The position numbers and the translations under genes were made by a program. Positions 14,672 through 24,820 of a stretch of DNA of 34,735 nucleotides are shown in pieces. The notes under the pieces are model-generated. The model was not told where the DNA came from, made no database searches, and was given only the letters and a program-made list of their open reading frames with translations. Source of the DNA: Betaproteobacteria bacterium RIFCSPLOWO2_12_FULL_68_20. GTDB lineage: Bacteria; Pseudomonadota; Gammaproteobacteria; Burkholderiales; SG8-39. Every line of letters starts with the position of its first letter. Position 1 is the stretch's first letter. The stretch covers positions 1 to 34,735 of the forward strand of contig MERQ01000028.1 of NCBI GenBank assembly GCA_001770655.1. The letters run 5' to 3'.

Positions 14672-14691
14672 CGCCGGCACGTCGCCGGCGC
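14671..14691. terminator. GC-rich hairpin between convergent genes
   Basis: GCGCCGGC (14671-14678) and GCCGGCGC (14684-14691) are perfect complements around a 5-base loop, starting at the last base of the nucleotidyltransferase stop codon and ending 7 bases before the aminotransferase stop. There is no T tract on either strand, so it may be a rho-dependent end or simply an RNA-stabilising hairpin. Confidence 0.45.
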
Positions 14692-14698
14692 ATTCCGG

Positions 14699-15994
14699 CT
14701 ACTCCACCGCTTTCAGCACCTCGCGCACACAGCCAAACAACCGGGCGATCTGCGCCTTCTCTATGATCAGCGGCGGCGACAGGGCGAGGATGTCGCGCGT
14801 GGCGCGGATCAGCACGCCCGCCTCGAACGCCTTCAGGAACGCCTCGTGGCCGCGCGCGCCCGGCGCACCGGGGCGCGGCTCGAGCTCGATGCCGGCGACG
14901 AGGCCGCAGTTGCGGATGTCGATCACGTGGCGGGCGTCTCTCAGCGCGTGCGCCGCGTCCTCCCAGGTTCTGTCCAGCGACGCCGCACGCGTGAGGAGCC
15001 CCTCCTCTTCGTAGGTATCGAGCGTCGCGATTCCCGCGGCGCAGGCGAGCGGATGGCCGGAATAGGTGTAGCCGTGGAACAGCTCGATCCCGTCCGGGCC
15101 CTGCATGAACGCGTCGTAGATCGCGTCCTTCACAAACACCGCGCCCATCGGCACCGTGCCGTTGGTGATGCCTTTTGCGGACGTGAAGACATCCGGCATC
15201 ACGCCGAAATGCTGCGAGCCGAAGGCCTTGCCCAGGCGTCCGAAGCCGGTGATGACCTCGTCGAAGATGAGGAGGATGCCGTGGCGCGTGCAGATCTCGC
15301 GCAGGCGCTCCAGATACCCTTTTGGCGGCACCAGCACGCCGGCGGAACCCGCTACCGGCTCCACGATCACCGCGGCAATCGTGGACGGATCGTGCAGCGC
15401 GCACAGGCGCTCCAGATCGTCGGCGAATTCCGCCCCGTGCGCCGGCTGCCCGCGCGAGAAGGCGTTCCTCGCCGGGTCGTGCGTGTGGCGGATGTGGTCC
15501 ACGCCCGCAACTCCCGGACCGAAGCTTTTCCGGTTGGCGAGGATCCCGCCCACCGACGTGCCGCCGAAATTGACGCCGTGGTAGCCGCGCTCACGCCCGA
15601 TCAGGCGAAAGCGCTGGCCCTCGCCCTTCGCGCGGTGGTAGGCGAGCGCGATCTTCAACGCCGTGTCTACCGACTCGGAACCGGAGTTGGTGAAGAACAC
15701 GCGCGAAAACCCCTGCGGCGCGATGCGCGCGAGGCGCTCGGCGAACTCGAACGCGATCGGATGGCCCATCTGGAAGGTGGGCGCGAAGTCCATCGTGGCG
15801 ACCTGGCGCTTCACCGCCTCGACGATCTTCGGACGGCAATGGCCGGCATTGACGCACCAAAGGCCCGCCACGCCGTCGAGCACCTGGCGGCCCTCGGCGG
15901 TCCAGTAGTGCATGCCCTCGGCGCGGGCGAGCAGCCGCGGCGCCTTCCTGAACTGCCGGTTCGCCGTGAACGGCATCCAGAAGGCGCTTTGCAT
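14699..15994 (-). CDS. Class III aminotransferase (omega-amino acid--pyruvate type)
   Basis: 431 residues from ATG 15994; a GTG codon immediately before it could also serve. PLP-dependent transaminase of the beta-alanine/omega-amino acid:pyruvate group: N-terminal AFWMPFTANRQFRKAPRLL is characteristic, followed by FFTNSGSESVDTALKIA (phosphate loop), RERGYHGVNFGGTSVGG, and IFDEVITGFGRLGKAFG with the PLP-interacting Asp. The Schiff-base lysine is in TSAKGITNGTVPMGAV (K274). It would move an amino group from beta-alanine or another omega-amine to pyruvate. It starts within 10 bases of the FAH gene's stop, so it shares an operon with sugar-acid genes; a metabolic link to them is not obvious. Confidence 0.9.
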   Translation of the reverse strand: MQSAFWMPFTANRQFRKAPRLLARAEGMHYWTAEGRQVLDGVAGLWCVNAGHCRPKIVEAVKRQVATMDFAPTFQMGHPIAFEFAERLARIAPQGFSRVFFTNSGSESVDTALKIALAYHRAKGEGQRFRLIGRERGYHGVNFGGTSVGGILANRKSFGPGVAGVDHIRHTHDPARNAFSRGQPAHGAEFADDLERLCALHDPSTIAAVIVEPVAGSAGVLVPPKGYLERLREICTRHGILLIFDEVITGFGRLGKAFGSQHFGVMPDVFTSAKGITNGTVPMGAVFVKDAIYDAFMQGPDGIELFHGYTYSGHPLACAAGIATLDTYEEEGLLTRAASLDRTWEDAAHALRDARHVIDIRNCGLVAGIELEPRPGAPGARGHEAFLKAFEAGVLIRATRDILALSPPLIIEKAQIARLFGCVREVLKAVE

Positions 15995-16001
15995 CACGAC
16001 G

Positions 16002-17629
<1,628 letters not shown>

Positions 17630-17657
17630 TTATACTGCGCGCTTCCGCGAGGGACGG

Positions 17658-18359
17658 ATGAACCGGCTCGATTTCGCAGGCCGCACCGCGATCGTCACCG
17701 GCGGCGCGCAGGGAATCGGCGCCGCGATCGCGAAGCGCCTCGAGGCTTCCGGCGCCAGGGTGCGGGTGTGGGACGTGCAAGGCGCATCCGCGGTGGACGT
17801 CTCGGATCCCGCCGCGGTGGAATCCGCGGCGACGAGCACGATCAAGGAATTCGGGAACATCGACGTGCTCGTCAACAACGCCGGCATCGCCGGCGCGAAC
17901 AGGCCGACCGTCGAATACCCGATCGACGAATGGGAGCGCGTGCTGCGCGTCAACCTCACCAGCCAGTTCCTGTGCTGCCGCGCGGTCGCGCCGCACATGG
18001 TCGCCGCCGGCTACGGCCGCATCGTCAACATCGCCTCGATCGCGGGCAAAGAGGGCAATCCCAACGCGGTCGCCTATTCCGCCTCGAAGGCGGGCGTGAT
18101 CGCGCTCACCAAGTCGCTCGGAAAAGAGCTCGCGCGCACCGGGGTGCTCGTCAACTGCGTGACGCCGGCGGCGGCGAAGACCGCCATCTTCGAGCAGATG
18201 ACGCGCGAGCACATCGATTACATGCTTTCGAAGATCCCGATGGGCCGCTTCGTCGAGGTGGACGAGATCGCCGCGCTCGTGTGCTGGCTCGCCTCCGCGG
18301 AGTGCTCCTTCTCAACCGGCGCCGTATTCGACATTTCGGGCGGACGCGCCACCTACTGA
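17658..18359 (+). CDS. SDR oxidoreductase (sugar/sugar-acid dehydrogenase type)
   Basis: A 233-residue short-chain dehydrogenase starting at ATG 17658, with GAGGG a few bases upstream. The cofactor motif is TGGAQGIG (14-21), NNAG lies at 73-76, and the catalytic residues are S127, Y140 and K144 (YSASK). IVNIASIAGKEGNPNAVAYS and the C-terminal FSTGAVFDISGGRATY are typical of SDRs found in sugar-acid catabolic clusters. The segment between beta-2 and beta-4 (VWDVQGASAVDVSDPAAV) is compact, as if about 15-20 residues of the usual loop and helix were missing, explaining the short length. It heads a transcript with the dehydratase 9 bases downstream. Substrate is unproven. Confidence 0.85.
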   Translation: MNRLDFAGRTAIVTGGAQGIGAAIAKRLEASGARVRVWDVQGASAVDVSDPAAVESAATSTIKEFGNIDVLVNNAGIAGANRPTVEYPIDEWERVLRVNLTSQFLCCRAVAPHMVAAGYGRIVNIASIAGKEGNPNAVAYSASKAGVIALTKSLGKELARTGVLVNCVTPAAAKTAIFEQMTREHIDYMLSKIPMGRFVEVDEIAALVCWLASAECSFSTGAVFDISGGRATY

Positions 18360-18368
18360 GCTACCGAT

Positions 18369-20099
18369 ATGGCCAAGAAGACCCCGCAGCAGCGCAGCAT
18401 CCAGTGGTTCGGCCGCCAGGACCTGCACGGCTTCCTGTACCGCAGCTGGGTCAGGAACCGCGGCGTGCCGCAGGACCAGTTCGACGGCCGCCCGGTGATC
18501 GGCATCTGCAACACCTACTCGGAGCTGACGCCCTGCAACTCGCACTTCCGCATCATCGCCGAGCACGTGAAGGCCGGAGTGCTGGAGGCCGGGGGCTTCC
18601 CGCTCGAATTCCCGGTGATGTCGCTCGGCGAATCGCTGATGCGGCCCACCGCGATGCTGTACCGCAACCTCGCCAGCATGGACGTCGAGGAGTCGCTGCG
18701 CGGCAACCCGGTGGACGGCGCGGTGCTGCTGGTGGGCTGCGACAAGACCACGCCTTCGCTGCTCATGGGCGCGGCGAGCGTGGACCTGCCGGCGATCGCG
18801 GTCTCGGGCGGGCCGATGCTCTCGGGCAAGTACCGCGGCACCGACGTCGGCTCGGGCACCAGCGTGTGGCAGATGTCCGAGGACCTGCGCGCCGGAAAGC
18901 TCACGCTCGAGGAGTTTCACGAGGCCGAGTCGTGCATGCACCGCTCGCACGGCCATTGCATGACGATGGGAACGGCTTCCACGATGGCCTCGATGGTCGA
19001 GGCGCTCGGCGTGGGGATGCCGGGCAACGCGGCGATCCCGGCGGTCGATGCGCGACGCAACGTGCTCGCGCGCGCCGCGGGCCGGCGCATCGTCGAGCTG
19101 GTAAAGGGAGGCGTGACTATCTCGAAGATCCTCACCCGCAAGGCGTTCGAGAACGCGATCCGCGCCAACGCCGCCATCGGCGGCTCGACCAACGCGGTGA
19201 TCCACCTCATTGCCATCGCGCGGCGCCTGGGGGTGAAGCTGGCGCTCGAGGATTGGGACCGCCTGGGACGGGGCGTGCATTGCCTCGCCAACCTCATGCC
19301 CTCGGGCAAGTACTTGATGGAGGATTTCTACTACGCCGGCGGCCTGCCGGCGGTGCTGCGCGAGCTGGGCGAGGCGGGGCTGCTCAATCGCGACGCCCTC
19401 ACCGTGAGCGGAAAATCGATCTGGGAGAACAACCGCGAGGCGCCGTGCTGGAACCGCGACGTGATCCACACCATGAAGAAGCCCTTCAAGAAGCATTCCG
19501 GGATCGCAGTGCTGCGAGGCAATCTCTGCCCCGACGGCGCAGTCATCAAGCCCTCGGCGGCGACCCCGAGGCTGATGAAGCACCGCGGCCGGGCGGTGGT
19601 GTTCGAGAACATCGAGGACTTCCATGCGCGCATCGACGATCCGAAGCTCGACATCGACGAGCGCTCGGTGATGGTGCTGAAGAACTGCGGTCCGAAAGGC
19701 TATCCGGGCATGGCCGAGGTCGGGAACATGCCGCTGCCGCCCAAGCTGTTGAAGCGTGGTGTCACCGACATGGTGCGGATCTCCGACGCGAGGATGAGCG
19801 GCACCGCCTACGGCACCGCCGTGCTGCATGTGGCCCCCGAAGCGGCGGCCGGCGGCGCGCTTGCCCTGGTGCAGGAAGGCGACCTGATCGAGCTCGACGT
19901 GGCGAAGCGCAAGCTCGAGCTGCTCGTCCCCGCGCGAGAGCTTCGAAAGCGCAAGGCGCGCTGGAAGGCGCCGAAGCCCCGGCTCTCGCGCGGCTACTGG
20001 CGGCTGTACTTCGACCACGTGCTGCAGGCGAGCGAAGGCGCGGACCTGGATTTTCTCGCCGGCAAGAGCGGGGCCTTCGTCCCGCGCGACAGCCATTAG
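18369..20099 (+). CDS. IlvD/Edd-family sugar-acid dehydratase (L-arabinonate dehydratase type)
   Basis: A 576-residue iron-sulfur dehydratase converting an aldonic acid to its 2-keto-3-deoxy acid. [2Fe-2S] ligands are C56 (CNTYSELTPCN), C124 (GCDKTTPS) and C197 (HRSHGHCMTMG). The lysine after C124 (K126) is the one carbamylated in the family. The catalytic serine is S477 in ISDARMSGTAYG. The GHCMTMGTAS form and the spacing match L-arabinonate/C5-C6 sugar-acid dehydratases rather than branched-chain IlvD or phosphogluconate Edd. Together with the SDRs and FAH hydrolase it supports a non-phosphorylative L-arabinose, L-fucose or L-rhamnose route. The exact sugar cannot be read from sequence. Confidence 0.92.
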   Translation: MAKKTPQQRSIQWFGRQDLHGFLYRSWVRNRGVPQDQFDGRPVIGICNTYSELTPCNSHFRIIAEHVKAGVLEAGGFPLEFPVMSLGESLMRPTAMLYRNLASMDVEESLRGNPVDGAVLLVGCDKTTPSLLMGAASVDLPAIAVSGGPMLSGKYRGTDVGSGTSVWQMSEDLRAGKLTLEEFHEAESCMHRSHGHCMTMGTASTMASMVEALGVGMPGNAAIPAVDARRNVLARAAGRRIVELVKGGVTISKILTRKAFENAIRANAAIGGSTNAVIHLIAIARRLGVKLALEDWDRLGRGVHCLANLMPSGKYLMEDFYYAGGLPAVLRELGEAGLLNRDALTVSGKSIWENNREAPCWNRDVIHTMKKPFKKHSGIAVLRGNLCPDGAVIKPSAATPRLMKHRGRAVVFENIEDFHARIDDPKLDIDERSVMVLKNCGPKGYPGMAEVGNMPLPPKLLKRGVTDMVRISDARMSGTAYGTAVLHVAPEAAAGGALALVQEGDLIELDVAKRKLELLVPARELRKRKARWKAPKPRLSRGYWRLYFDHVLQASEGADLDFLAGKSGAFVPRDSH

Positions 20100-20101
20100 A
20101 C

Positions 20102-20854
20102 ATGGGGGATGAACCGCGGCGCGCGCCGCGCTTTTACCTCGACGTGCCGCTGCGCGCCGGCGGCACCTGCGCGCTAGGCGAGGACGCCGCGCACCACGCG
20201 GTGCGCGTGCTGCGCCTGCGCGCGGGCGACGCGATCGTGCTGTTCGACGGCCGCGGCGGCGAGTACGCCGCGCGCATCGCCGCGATCGAGCGGCTGCGCG
20301 TCGCAGTGGACATCCTCGAGCACCGCCAGATCGAGCGCGAGTCGCCGCTGCGCGCGGTGCTGGTGCAGGGCGTCTCGGCGGGCGACCGCATGGACTTCAC
20401 GGTCCGCAAGGCGGTCGAGCTGGGCGTCGCCGAGCTGCGCCCGCTGATCGCGGCGCGCTCGGTGGCGCGCCCGAGGGCGCACAACGCGCCCGCGCGGCAG
20501 GCGCACTGGCAGAAGGTCGCGATCGCCGCCTGCGAGCAGTGCGGCCGCAACCGGATTCCCGTCGTGCAGCCGCTGATCCGCGCCGCCGACTATCGCGTCG
20601 AGGCGAGCGACGGCTCGCTGAAGCTCCTGCTCGCGCCGCGCGCGGAGCTCGCCTTCGCCGCGGCCTGCGCGGGGGCCGGGCGCGGCGTCACCATCGCGGC
20701 CGGCCCCGAGTCGGGCTTCGACGCCGGGGAGGAGCAGGCGTTCCTCGCTGCGGGATTCGTGCCGGTGCGCCTCGGCCCGCGCGTGCTGCGCACCGAGACC
20801 GCGGCGCTCGCCGCGCTCGCCGCGCTCAACGCGCTTGCGGGCGATTTCCGCTAG
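20102..20854 (+). CDS. rsmE: 16S rRNA (uracil-1498-N3)-methyltransferase
   Basis: A 250-residue SPOUT-class RNA methyltransferase. The N-terminal PUA-like part contains APRFYLDVPL and HHAVRVLRLRAGD. The C-terminal knotted SAM site shows KAVELGVAELRPL, AAGPESGFDAGEE and LGPRVLRTETAALAALAAL, all standard RsmE signatures. ATG 20102 is two bases after the dehydratase stop, so it is probably read from the same transcript; the start context is weak. The frame is open far upstream, but that is out-of-frame dehydratase sequence. The product modifies U1498 of 16S rRNA. Confidence 0.95.
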   Translation: MGDEPRRAPRFYLDVPLRAGGTCALGEDAAHHAVRVLRLRAGDAIVLFDGRGGEYAARIAAIERLRVAVDILEHRQIERESPLRAVLVQGVSAGDRMDFTVRKAVELGVAELRPLIAARSVARPRAHNAPARQAHWQKVAIAACEQCGRNRIPVVQPLIRAADYRVEASDGSLKLLLAPRAELAFAAACAGAGRGVTIAAGPESGFDAGEEQAFLAAGFVPVRLGPRVLRTETAALAALAALNALAGDFR

Positions 20855-20867
20855 CATCTCGCGCGTC

Positions 20868-22187
20868 ATGGCTACGCCACTTCAGCCCGAAGCGTTCGTG
20901 CGCTGGTTCCGCCAGGTGGCACCGTACGTGCACGCGTTCCGCGGCCGCAGCTTCGTCGTCGCCTTCGGCGGCGAGATGTTCGCCGAGCGCGCCCGTTTCG
21001 CGGCCTTCGTGCACGAGGTGAACCTGCTCGCCGCGCTCGGCATCCGTCTCGTGCTCGTCCACGGGGCGCGGCCGCAGATCGAGGCCGAGCTGAAGGCAAA
21101 GCGCCTGCGCTCGCGCTACGCCCAGGGGTTGCGCGTCACCGACGCGCAAGCGCTCGTCGCGGTGAAGCACGCCGCCGGCGTGCTGCGCGTCGAGATCGAA
21201 GCGCTGCTCTCGCAAGGGCTGCCGGATTCCCCGATGGCGGGCGCGCGGATCCGCGTCGCCTCCGGGAACTTCATCACCGCCCGCCCGATCGGGGTCGTCC
21301 GGGGCACCGATTTCCAGTTCACCGGCGCGGTGCGCAAGGTGGACGCCGAGGCGATCGTGCGGCGGCTCGATGCCGGGGAGGTGGTGCTGGTGCCGCACCT
21401 CGGCTACTCGCCGACCGGCGAGGTCTTCAACCTCGCGTGGGAGGACGTCGCGGAGAGCGTCGCCGTGGCGCTCAAAGCGGACAAGCTCCTCGTGTTCACC
21501 GACCGCCTTCCTGCCGGCCGCCGGGACGACGTGCTCGCCGAGCTGACGGGACGCGAGGCCGAGTCGCTGCTCAAGAAAGGCGGCCTGACTCCGCAGACCG
21601 CGCGCGCGATCGAGCATGCGATCCGCGCGGTCGGCGCGGGGGTGGGCCGGGCACACTTGGTCGCGCGCCGCGCCGCGGGAGCGATGCTGCTCGAGCTGTT
21701 CACCCACTCGGGCGTCGGCACCATGATCACCGCCGACCCGGTGGAGAAGCTGCGCGCGGCGAGGATCGAGGAGGTGCGCGGGATCCTGGCGCTGATCGAG
21801 CCGCTCGAGGCCGAGGGGTCGCTGGTGAAGAGAAGCCGCGAGCTGCTGGAAGCGGAGATCGGCAACTTCCTCGTCGTGGAGCACGACGGCGCGATCGTCG
21901 GCTGCGCCGCGCTATACCCGTTCCCGGAGCAGAAGAGCGCCGAGTTCGCCTGCCTCGCGGTGGCGCAGGAGGTCCGCGACGCCGGATACGGCGAGCGACT
22001 GCTCAGGGCCTGCGAGGAGCGCGCGCGCTCGCTCGGGATTCGTCGGGTGTTCGCGCTCACCACCAGCGCCGCGCACTGGTTCCTCGAGCAGGGGTTCCGC
22101 GCCGCCGACGTCTCGGCGCTGCCGCCGCGCCGTCAGGCGCTCTACAACTGGCGCCGCGGCTCGAAGGTGTTCCTCAAGCGCCTATAA
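20868..22187 (+). CDS. argA: Amino-acid N-acetyltransferase (N-acetylglutamate synthase)
   Basis: 439 residues with the classic ArgA layout: an amino-acid-kinase domain (1 to about 285; [40 protein letters not shown]) followed by a GNAT acetyltransferase domain (about 300-439; [20 protein letters not shown] is the acetyl-CoA loop, then WFLEQGF). Makes N-acetylglutamate from glutamate and acetyl-CoA, the first step of arginine synthesis; usually feedback-inhibited by arginine through the kinase-like domain. ATG 20868 lies 13 bases after rsmE and has no strong ribosome-binding site. yggX follows 7 bases downstream. Confidence 0.96.
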   Translation: MATPLQPEAFVRWFRQVAPYVHAFRGRSFVVAFGGEMFAERARFAAFVHEVNLLAALGIRLVLVHGARPQIEAELKAKRLRSRYAQGLRVTDAQALVAVKHAAGVLRVEIEALLSQGLPDSPMAGARIRVASGNFITARPIGVVRGTDFQFTGAVRKVDAEAIVRRLDAGEVVLVPHLGYSPTGEVFNLAWEDVAESVAVALKADKLLVFTDRLPAGRRDDVLAELTGREAESLLKKGGLTPQTARAIEHAIRAVGAGVGRAHLVARRAAGAMLLELFTHSGVGTMITADPVEKLRAARIEEVRGILALIEPLEAEGSLVKRSRELLEAEIGNFLVVEHDGAIVGCAALYPFPEQKSAEFACLAVAQEVRDAGYGERLLRACEERARSLGIRRVFALTTSAAHWFLEQGFRAADVSALPPRRQALYNWRRGSKVFLKRL

Positions 22188-22194
22188 TTGCCGC

Positions 22195-22467
22195 ATGGCG
22201 CGGACGGTGAAATGCGTGAAGCTCGGCCGCGAGGCCGACGGGCTGGATTTCCCGCCCTACCCCGGCGAGCTGGGCAAGCGCATCTGGGAGAACGTCTCGA
22301 AGGAGGCGTGGCAGCAGTGGCTGCGCCAGCAGACCATGCTGGTCAACGAGAACCGGCTCAACCTCGCCGATCCGAAGGCGCGCAAATACCTGATGGAGCA
22401 GACCGAGCGCCACTTCTTCGGCGTGGGCGCGGAAGTCGCCTCGGGCTACGTCCCGCCGGAGAAATAG
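22195..22467 (+). CDS. yggX: Probable Fe(II)-trafficking protein YggX
   Basis: A 90-residue protein with family hallmarks: [20 protein letters not shown] (single conserved Cys, C7), [19 protein letters not shown], and [19 protein letters not shown]. YggX protects iron-sulfur clusters against oxidation and is often next to mutY or argA-type genes in proteobacteria. The stop codon (22465-22467) is directly followed by the long inverted repeat that probably ends the rsmE-argA-yggX transcript. Confidence 0.95.
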   Translation: MARTVKCVKLGREADGLDFPPYPGELGKRIWENVSKEAWQQWLRQQTMLVNENRLNLADPKARKYLMEQTERHFFGVGAEVASGYVPPEK

Positions 22468-22468
22468 C

Positions 22469-22555
22469 AATAAATGGGGTCAGATCAACATTTCCTGCTG
22501 GGGCACCTTGCGTGTTCCGTGGCGCGGTGGAAATGTTGATCTGACCCCATTTATT
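22469..22555. repeat. Perfect 27-bp inverted repeat (REP/MITE-like), probable bidirectional terminator
   Basis: Left arm 22469-22495 and right arm 22529-22555 are exact reverse complements, with a 33-base centre. The arm starts AATAAATGGGGTCAGATCAA. Its core, AAATGGGGTCAGA, is a sequence I recognise as recurring near REP-associated (Y1/IS200-like) transposases in proteobacteria. The element fills the whole gap between convergent yggX and phoU. Its outer edge supplies the phoU stop codon (TTA at 22551-22553) and part of the last phoU codon. As RNA it would form a long stem on either strand and probably terminate both genes. Confidence 0.85.
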
Positions 22556-23249
22556 CCAGCAGCTCCTTCTCCAGTTCCTCGATCGAGGTGTGCCGCACGT
22601 CGCGGCCCATCACCATGTAGACCACGTACTCGGCCATGTTCTTGGCGTGGTCGCCGATGCGCTCGACCGCCTTGGCGATGAACAGGATCTCCAGCGAGCG
22701 GGTGATGCTCCTCGGGTCCTCCATCATGAAGGTGATGAGCTGGCGCATGATGGCGCGGAACGCTTCGTCCACGGCCTGGTCCTGCTTCACCACCCTCATC
22801 GCCTCCGAGACGTCGAGCCGCGCGAAGGCGTCGAGCGACTGGCGCAGCATCGCGAGCGCGCGGTCGGCGACGTGCGAGAGGTCCATTCTCGGCATGTGCA
22901 GCTTCTCGGCGGAGTGGATCAGCTTGGCCATGCGCGCGATCTTCTCGGCCTCATCGCCGATCCTCTCGAGGTCGGTGATGGTCTTGATGACGGTGATCAG
23001 CAGCCGCAGGTCGCCGGCGGCTGGCTGGCGGCGCGCGATGATGTGGCTGCACGCCTCGTCGATCTCGACCTCGAGCGCGTTCACGCGCGTGTCGTCGGCG
23101 ATCACCTTCTCGATCAATTCCATGTCGCCGGTGATCAGGCTTTCCACCGCGCGCGTGATCTGCTCCTCGACCAGGCCGCCCATCTGCAGCACGTGCGAGC
23201 GCACGCTCTCCAGCTCGGCGTCGAACTGCTTGGAGGTATGCTCGGCCAT
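22551..23249 (-). CDS. phoU: Phosphate-specific transport system accessory protein PhoU
   Basis: A 232-residue, all-helical protein with two PhoU repeats. Each repeat carries the metal-binding E/D-x-x-R-x-x-D-type motif: ITDLERIGDEAEKIARM in the first and AKAVERIGDHAKNMAEYVVY in the second. PhoU connects the Pst phosphate transporter with the PhoR kinase and represses the Pho regulon when phosphate is plentiful. ATG 23249 has AGGGGAT about 9 bases upstream. Here it stands alone, without pstSCAB or phoBR in the window. Its stop codon is formed by the edge of the inverted repeat, so the last residues may be changed relative to the ancestral gene. Confidence 0.95.
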   Translation of the reverse strand: MAEHTSKQFDAELESVRSHVLQMGGLVEEQITRAVESLITGDMELIEKVIADDTRVNALEVEIDEACSHIIARRQPAAGDLRLLITVIKTITDLERIGDEAEKIARMAKLIHSAEKLHMPRMDLSHVADRALAMLRQSLDAFARLDVSEAMRVVKQDQAVDEAFRAIMRQLITFMMEDPRSITRSLEILFIAKAVERIGDHAKNMAEYVVYMVMGRDVRHTSIEELEKELLE

Positions 23250-23339
23250 CGTCGGCGATCCCCTGCAAAATGACGAACTTAGCTTACCACGCCGAGATGA
23301 CGAGGAAGTTACGCGCCCTGCACCCCTCCGAGGACATTC

Positions 23340-24155
23340 ATGACCGCCCGCCCCAGCCGACCCGCCCGCGCCTACCGCAGCCGGGCCTTTCTCGCGAGCC
23401 GCGAGGCCCGGCCGCTGCGCATCCTCGCCGAATACCTCGAGCCGAAGAGGCGCTTCGAGCGCCATCGCGTCGACGATACCATCGTGTTCATGGGCTCGGC
23501 GCGCGTGCTCCCGCGCGAGCAGGCCGAGGCGGCGCTCGCCCGGGCCGAGGCCGGCGACGGTGACCTCGAGCGCGCCCGCAACGCGCTCGCGGTGTCGCAC
23601 TACTACGAGGCCGCGCGCGAACTCGCCCGCCGCCTCACGCTCTGGTCGAAGGATCTCGATTCGCAAGAGCACCGCTTCGTCGTCTGCACCGGCGGCGGCC
23701 CGGGGATCATGGAGGCGGCTGCCCGCGGCGCGGCCGAGGCGCGCGGCATGAACGTGGGGCTCGCCATCTCGATTCCCAGGGAGGATTTCGACAGCGCCTA
23801 CGTCACCCGCGAGCTTGCCTTTCACTTCCACTACTTCTTCATGCGCAAGTTCTGGTTTGCCTACCTCGCCAAGGCGGTGCTCGTCTTTCCCGGCGGGTTC
23901 GGCACGCTGGACGAGCTGTTCGAGCTGCTGACCATGAAGCAGACCGGGAAGATGCACAAGCCGCTGCCGATCGTGCTGTTCGGCACCGAGTACTGGCGGC
24001 AGGTGATCGGCTTCGACGCGCTGGTGCGCCACGGCATGATCGATGCGGCGGACGTCGAGCTGGTGCACCGCACCGACTCGGTCGACGACGCGTACGAGTG
24101 GACCGTGCGCCGCCTCACCGAGTACGCGCTCGCCCAGCCGGGCGAGATGCTCTAG
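23340..24155 (+). CDS. LOG-family (TIGR00730-like) Rossmann-fold protein
   Basis: A 271-residue protein with the lysine-decarboxylase-like/LOG fold: [19 protein letters not shown] (nucleotide phosphate loop) and [19 protein letters not shown], equivalent to the PGGxGTxxE motif of cytokinin-activating nucleosidases. It is longer than LOG proper (about 190 residues), with an N-terminal extension of about 45 residues and a segment between VFMGSAR and the GGG loop. It probably hydrolyses nucleoside monophosphates to ribose-5-phosphate and base; the lysine decarboxylase label in databases is historic. GAGG lies 7 bases before ATG 23340. The stop codon is shared with rpiA's on the other strand (CTAG). 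Confidence 0.88.
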   Translation: MTARPSRPARAYRSRAFLASREARPLRILAEYLEPKRRFERHRVDDTIVFMGSARVLPREQAEAALARAEAGDGDLERARNALAVSHYYEAARELARRLTLWSKDLDSQEHRFVVCTGGGPGIMEAAARGAAEARGMNVGLAISIPREDFDSAYVTRELAFHFHYFFMRKFWFAYLAKAVLVFPGGFGTLDELFELLTMKQTGKMHKPLPIVLFGTEYWRQVIGFDALVRHGMIDAADVELVHRTDSVDDAYEWTVRRLTEYALAQPGEML

Positions 24156-24820
24156 CCGGCTTTCCTCGCCAGCGTCCGCACCCCGGCGGCTTCGCCGAGC
24201 AGCAGCACGTCGGCCGGGCGGCGGGCGAAGAGGCCGTTCGCCACCACGCCCGCGATGTGATCGAGCTCGGCCTCCAGGGCCGGCGGATCGACGATGCTCA
24301 GGCCGTGGCAGTCGATGACCAGGTTGCCGTTGTCGGTCTTGAAATTCTCGCGCAGCACCGGGTGCGCCCCGAGCTTTCGCAGCTCGCGCCCGACGTGGCT
24401 TCTCGCCATCGGGATCACTTCGACCGGCAGCGGGAACCTGCCGAGCACCGGCACCAGCTTCGACCGATCGCAGATGCAGATGAACTTCCCTGCCACGGCG
24501 GCGACGATCTTCTCGCGCGTCAGCGCGCCGCCGCCGCCCTTGATGAGGTAAAGGTGCTCGGTCGCCTCGTCGGCGCCGTCGATGTAGACCGGCAGCTCGT
24601 TCACGCTGTTCAGGTCGAAGACGCGGATGCCGTGCGCTTTGAGCCGCGCGGCGCTCGCCTCCGAGGCCGCCACCGCGCCCTCGATTCTTCCCTTCATCCG
24701 GGCGAGGGCGTCGATGAAGAAATTGACCGTCGTGCCGGAGCCCACGCCGACGACGGCGTCCTCGACCACGTACCTGATCGCTTCCCCGGCGACGAGCTGC
24801 TTGAGCGCGTCCTGGGTCAT
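24152..24820 (-). CDS. rpiA: Ribose-5-phosphate isomerase A
   Basis: A 222-residue enzyme interconverting ribose-5-phosphate and ribulose-5-phosphate. The active site is complete: [12 protein letters not shown] (phosphate binding), D81 and D84 in IDGADEAT, K94 in [13 protein letters not shown]103 as general base. These fall at the same numbers as in the E. coli enzyme. ATG 24820 overlaps the lpdA stop (ATGA), so rpiA is the last gene of aceE-aceF-lpdA-rpiA. Convergent with the LOG-family gene, whose product in that family also releases ribose-5-phosphate. Confidence 0.97.
   Translation of the reverse strand: MTQDALKQLVAGEAIRYVVEDAVVGVGSGTTVNFFIDALARMKGRIEGAVAASEASAARLKAHGIRVFDLNSVNELPVYIDGADEATEHLYLIKGGGGALTREKIVAAVAGKFICICDRSKLVPVLGRFPLPVEVIPMARSHVGRELRKLGAHPVLRENFKTDNGNLVIDCHGLSIVDPPALEAELDHIAGVVANGLFARRPADVLLLGEAAGVRTLARKAG

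Noticed and set aside
23250-23339. Divergent gap between phoU and the LOG-family gene searched for a Pho box
   Set aside because: No convincing direct repeats of the Pho-box type and no good -35/-10 pair were found.
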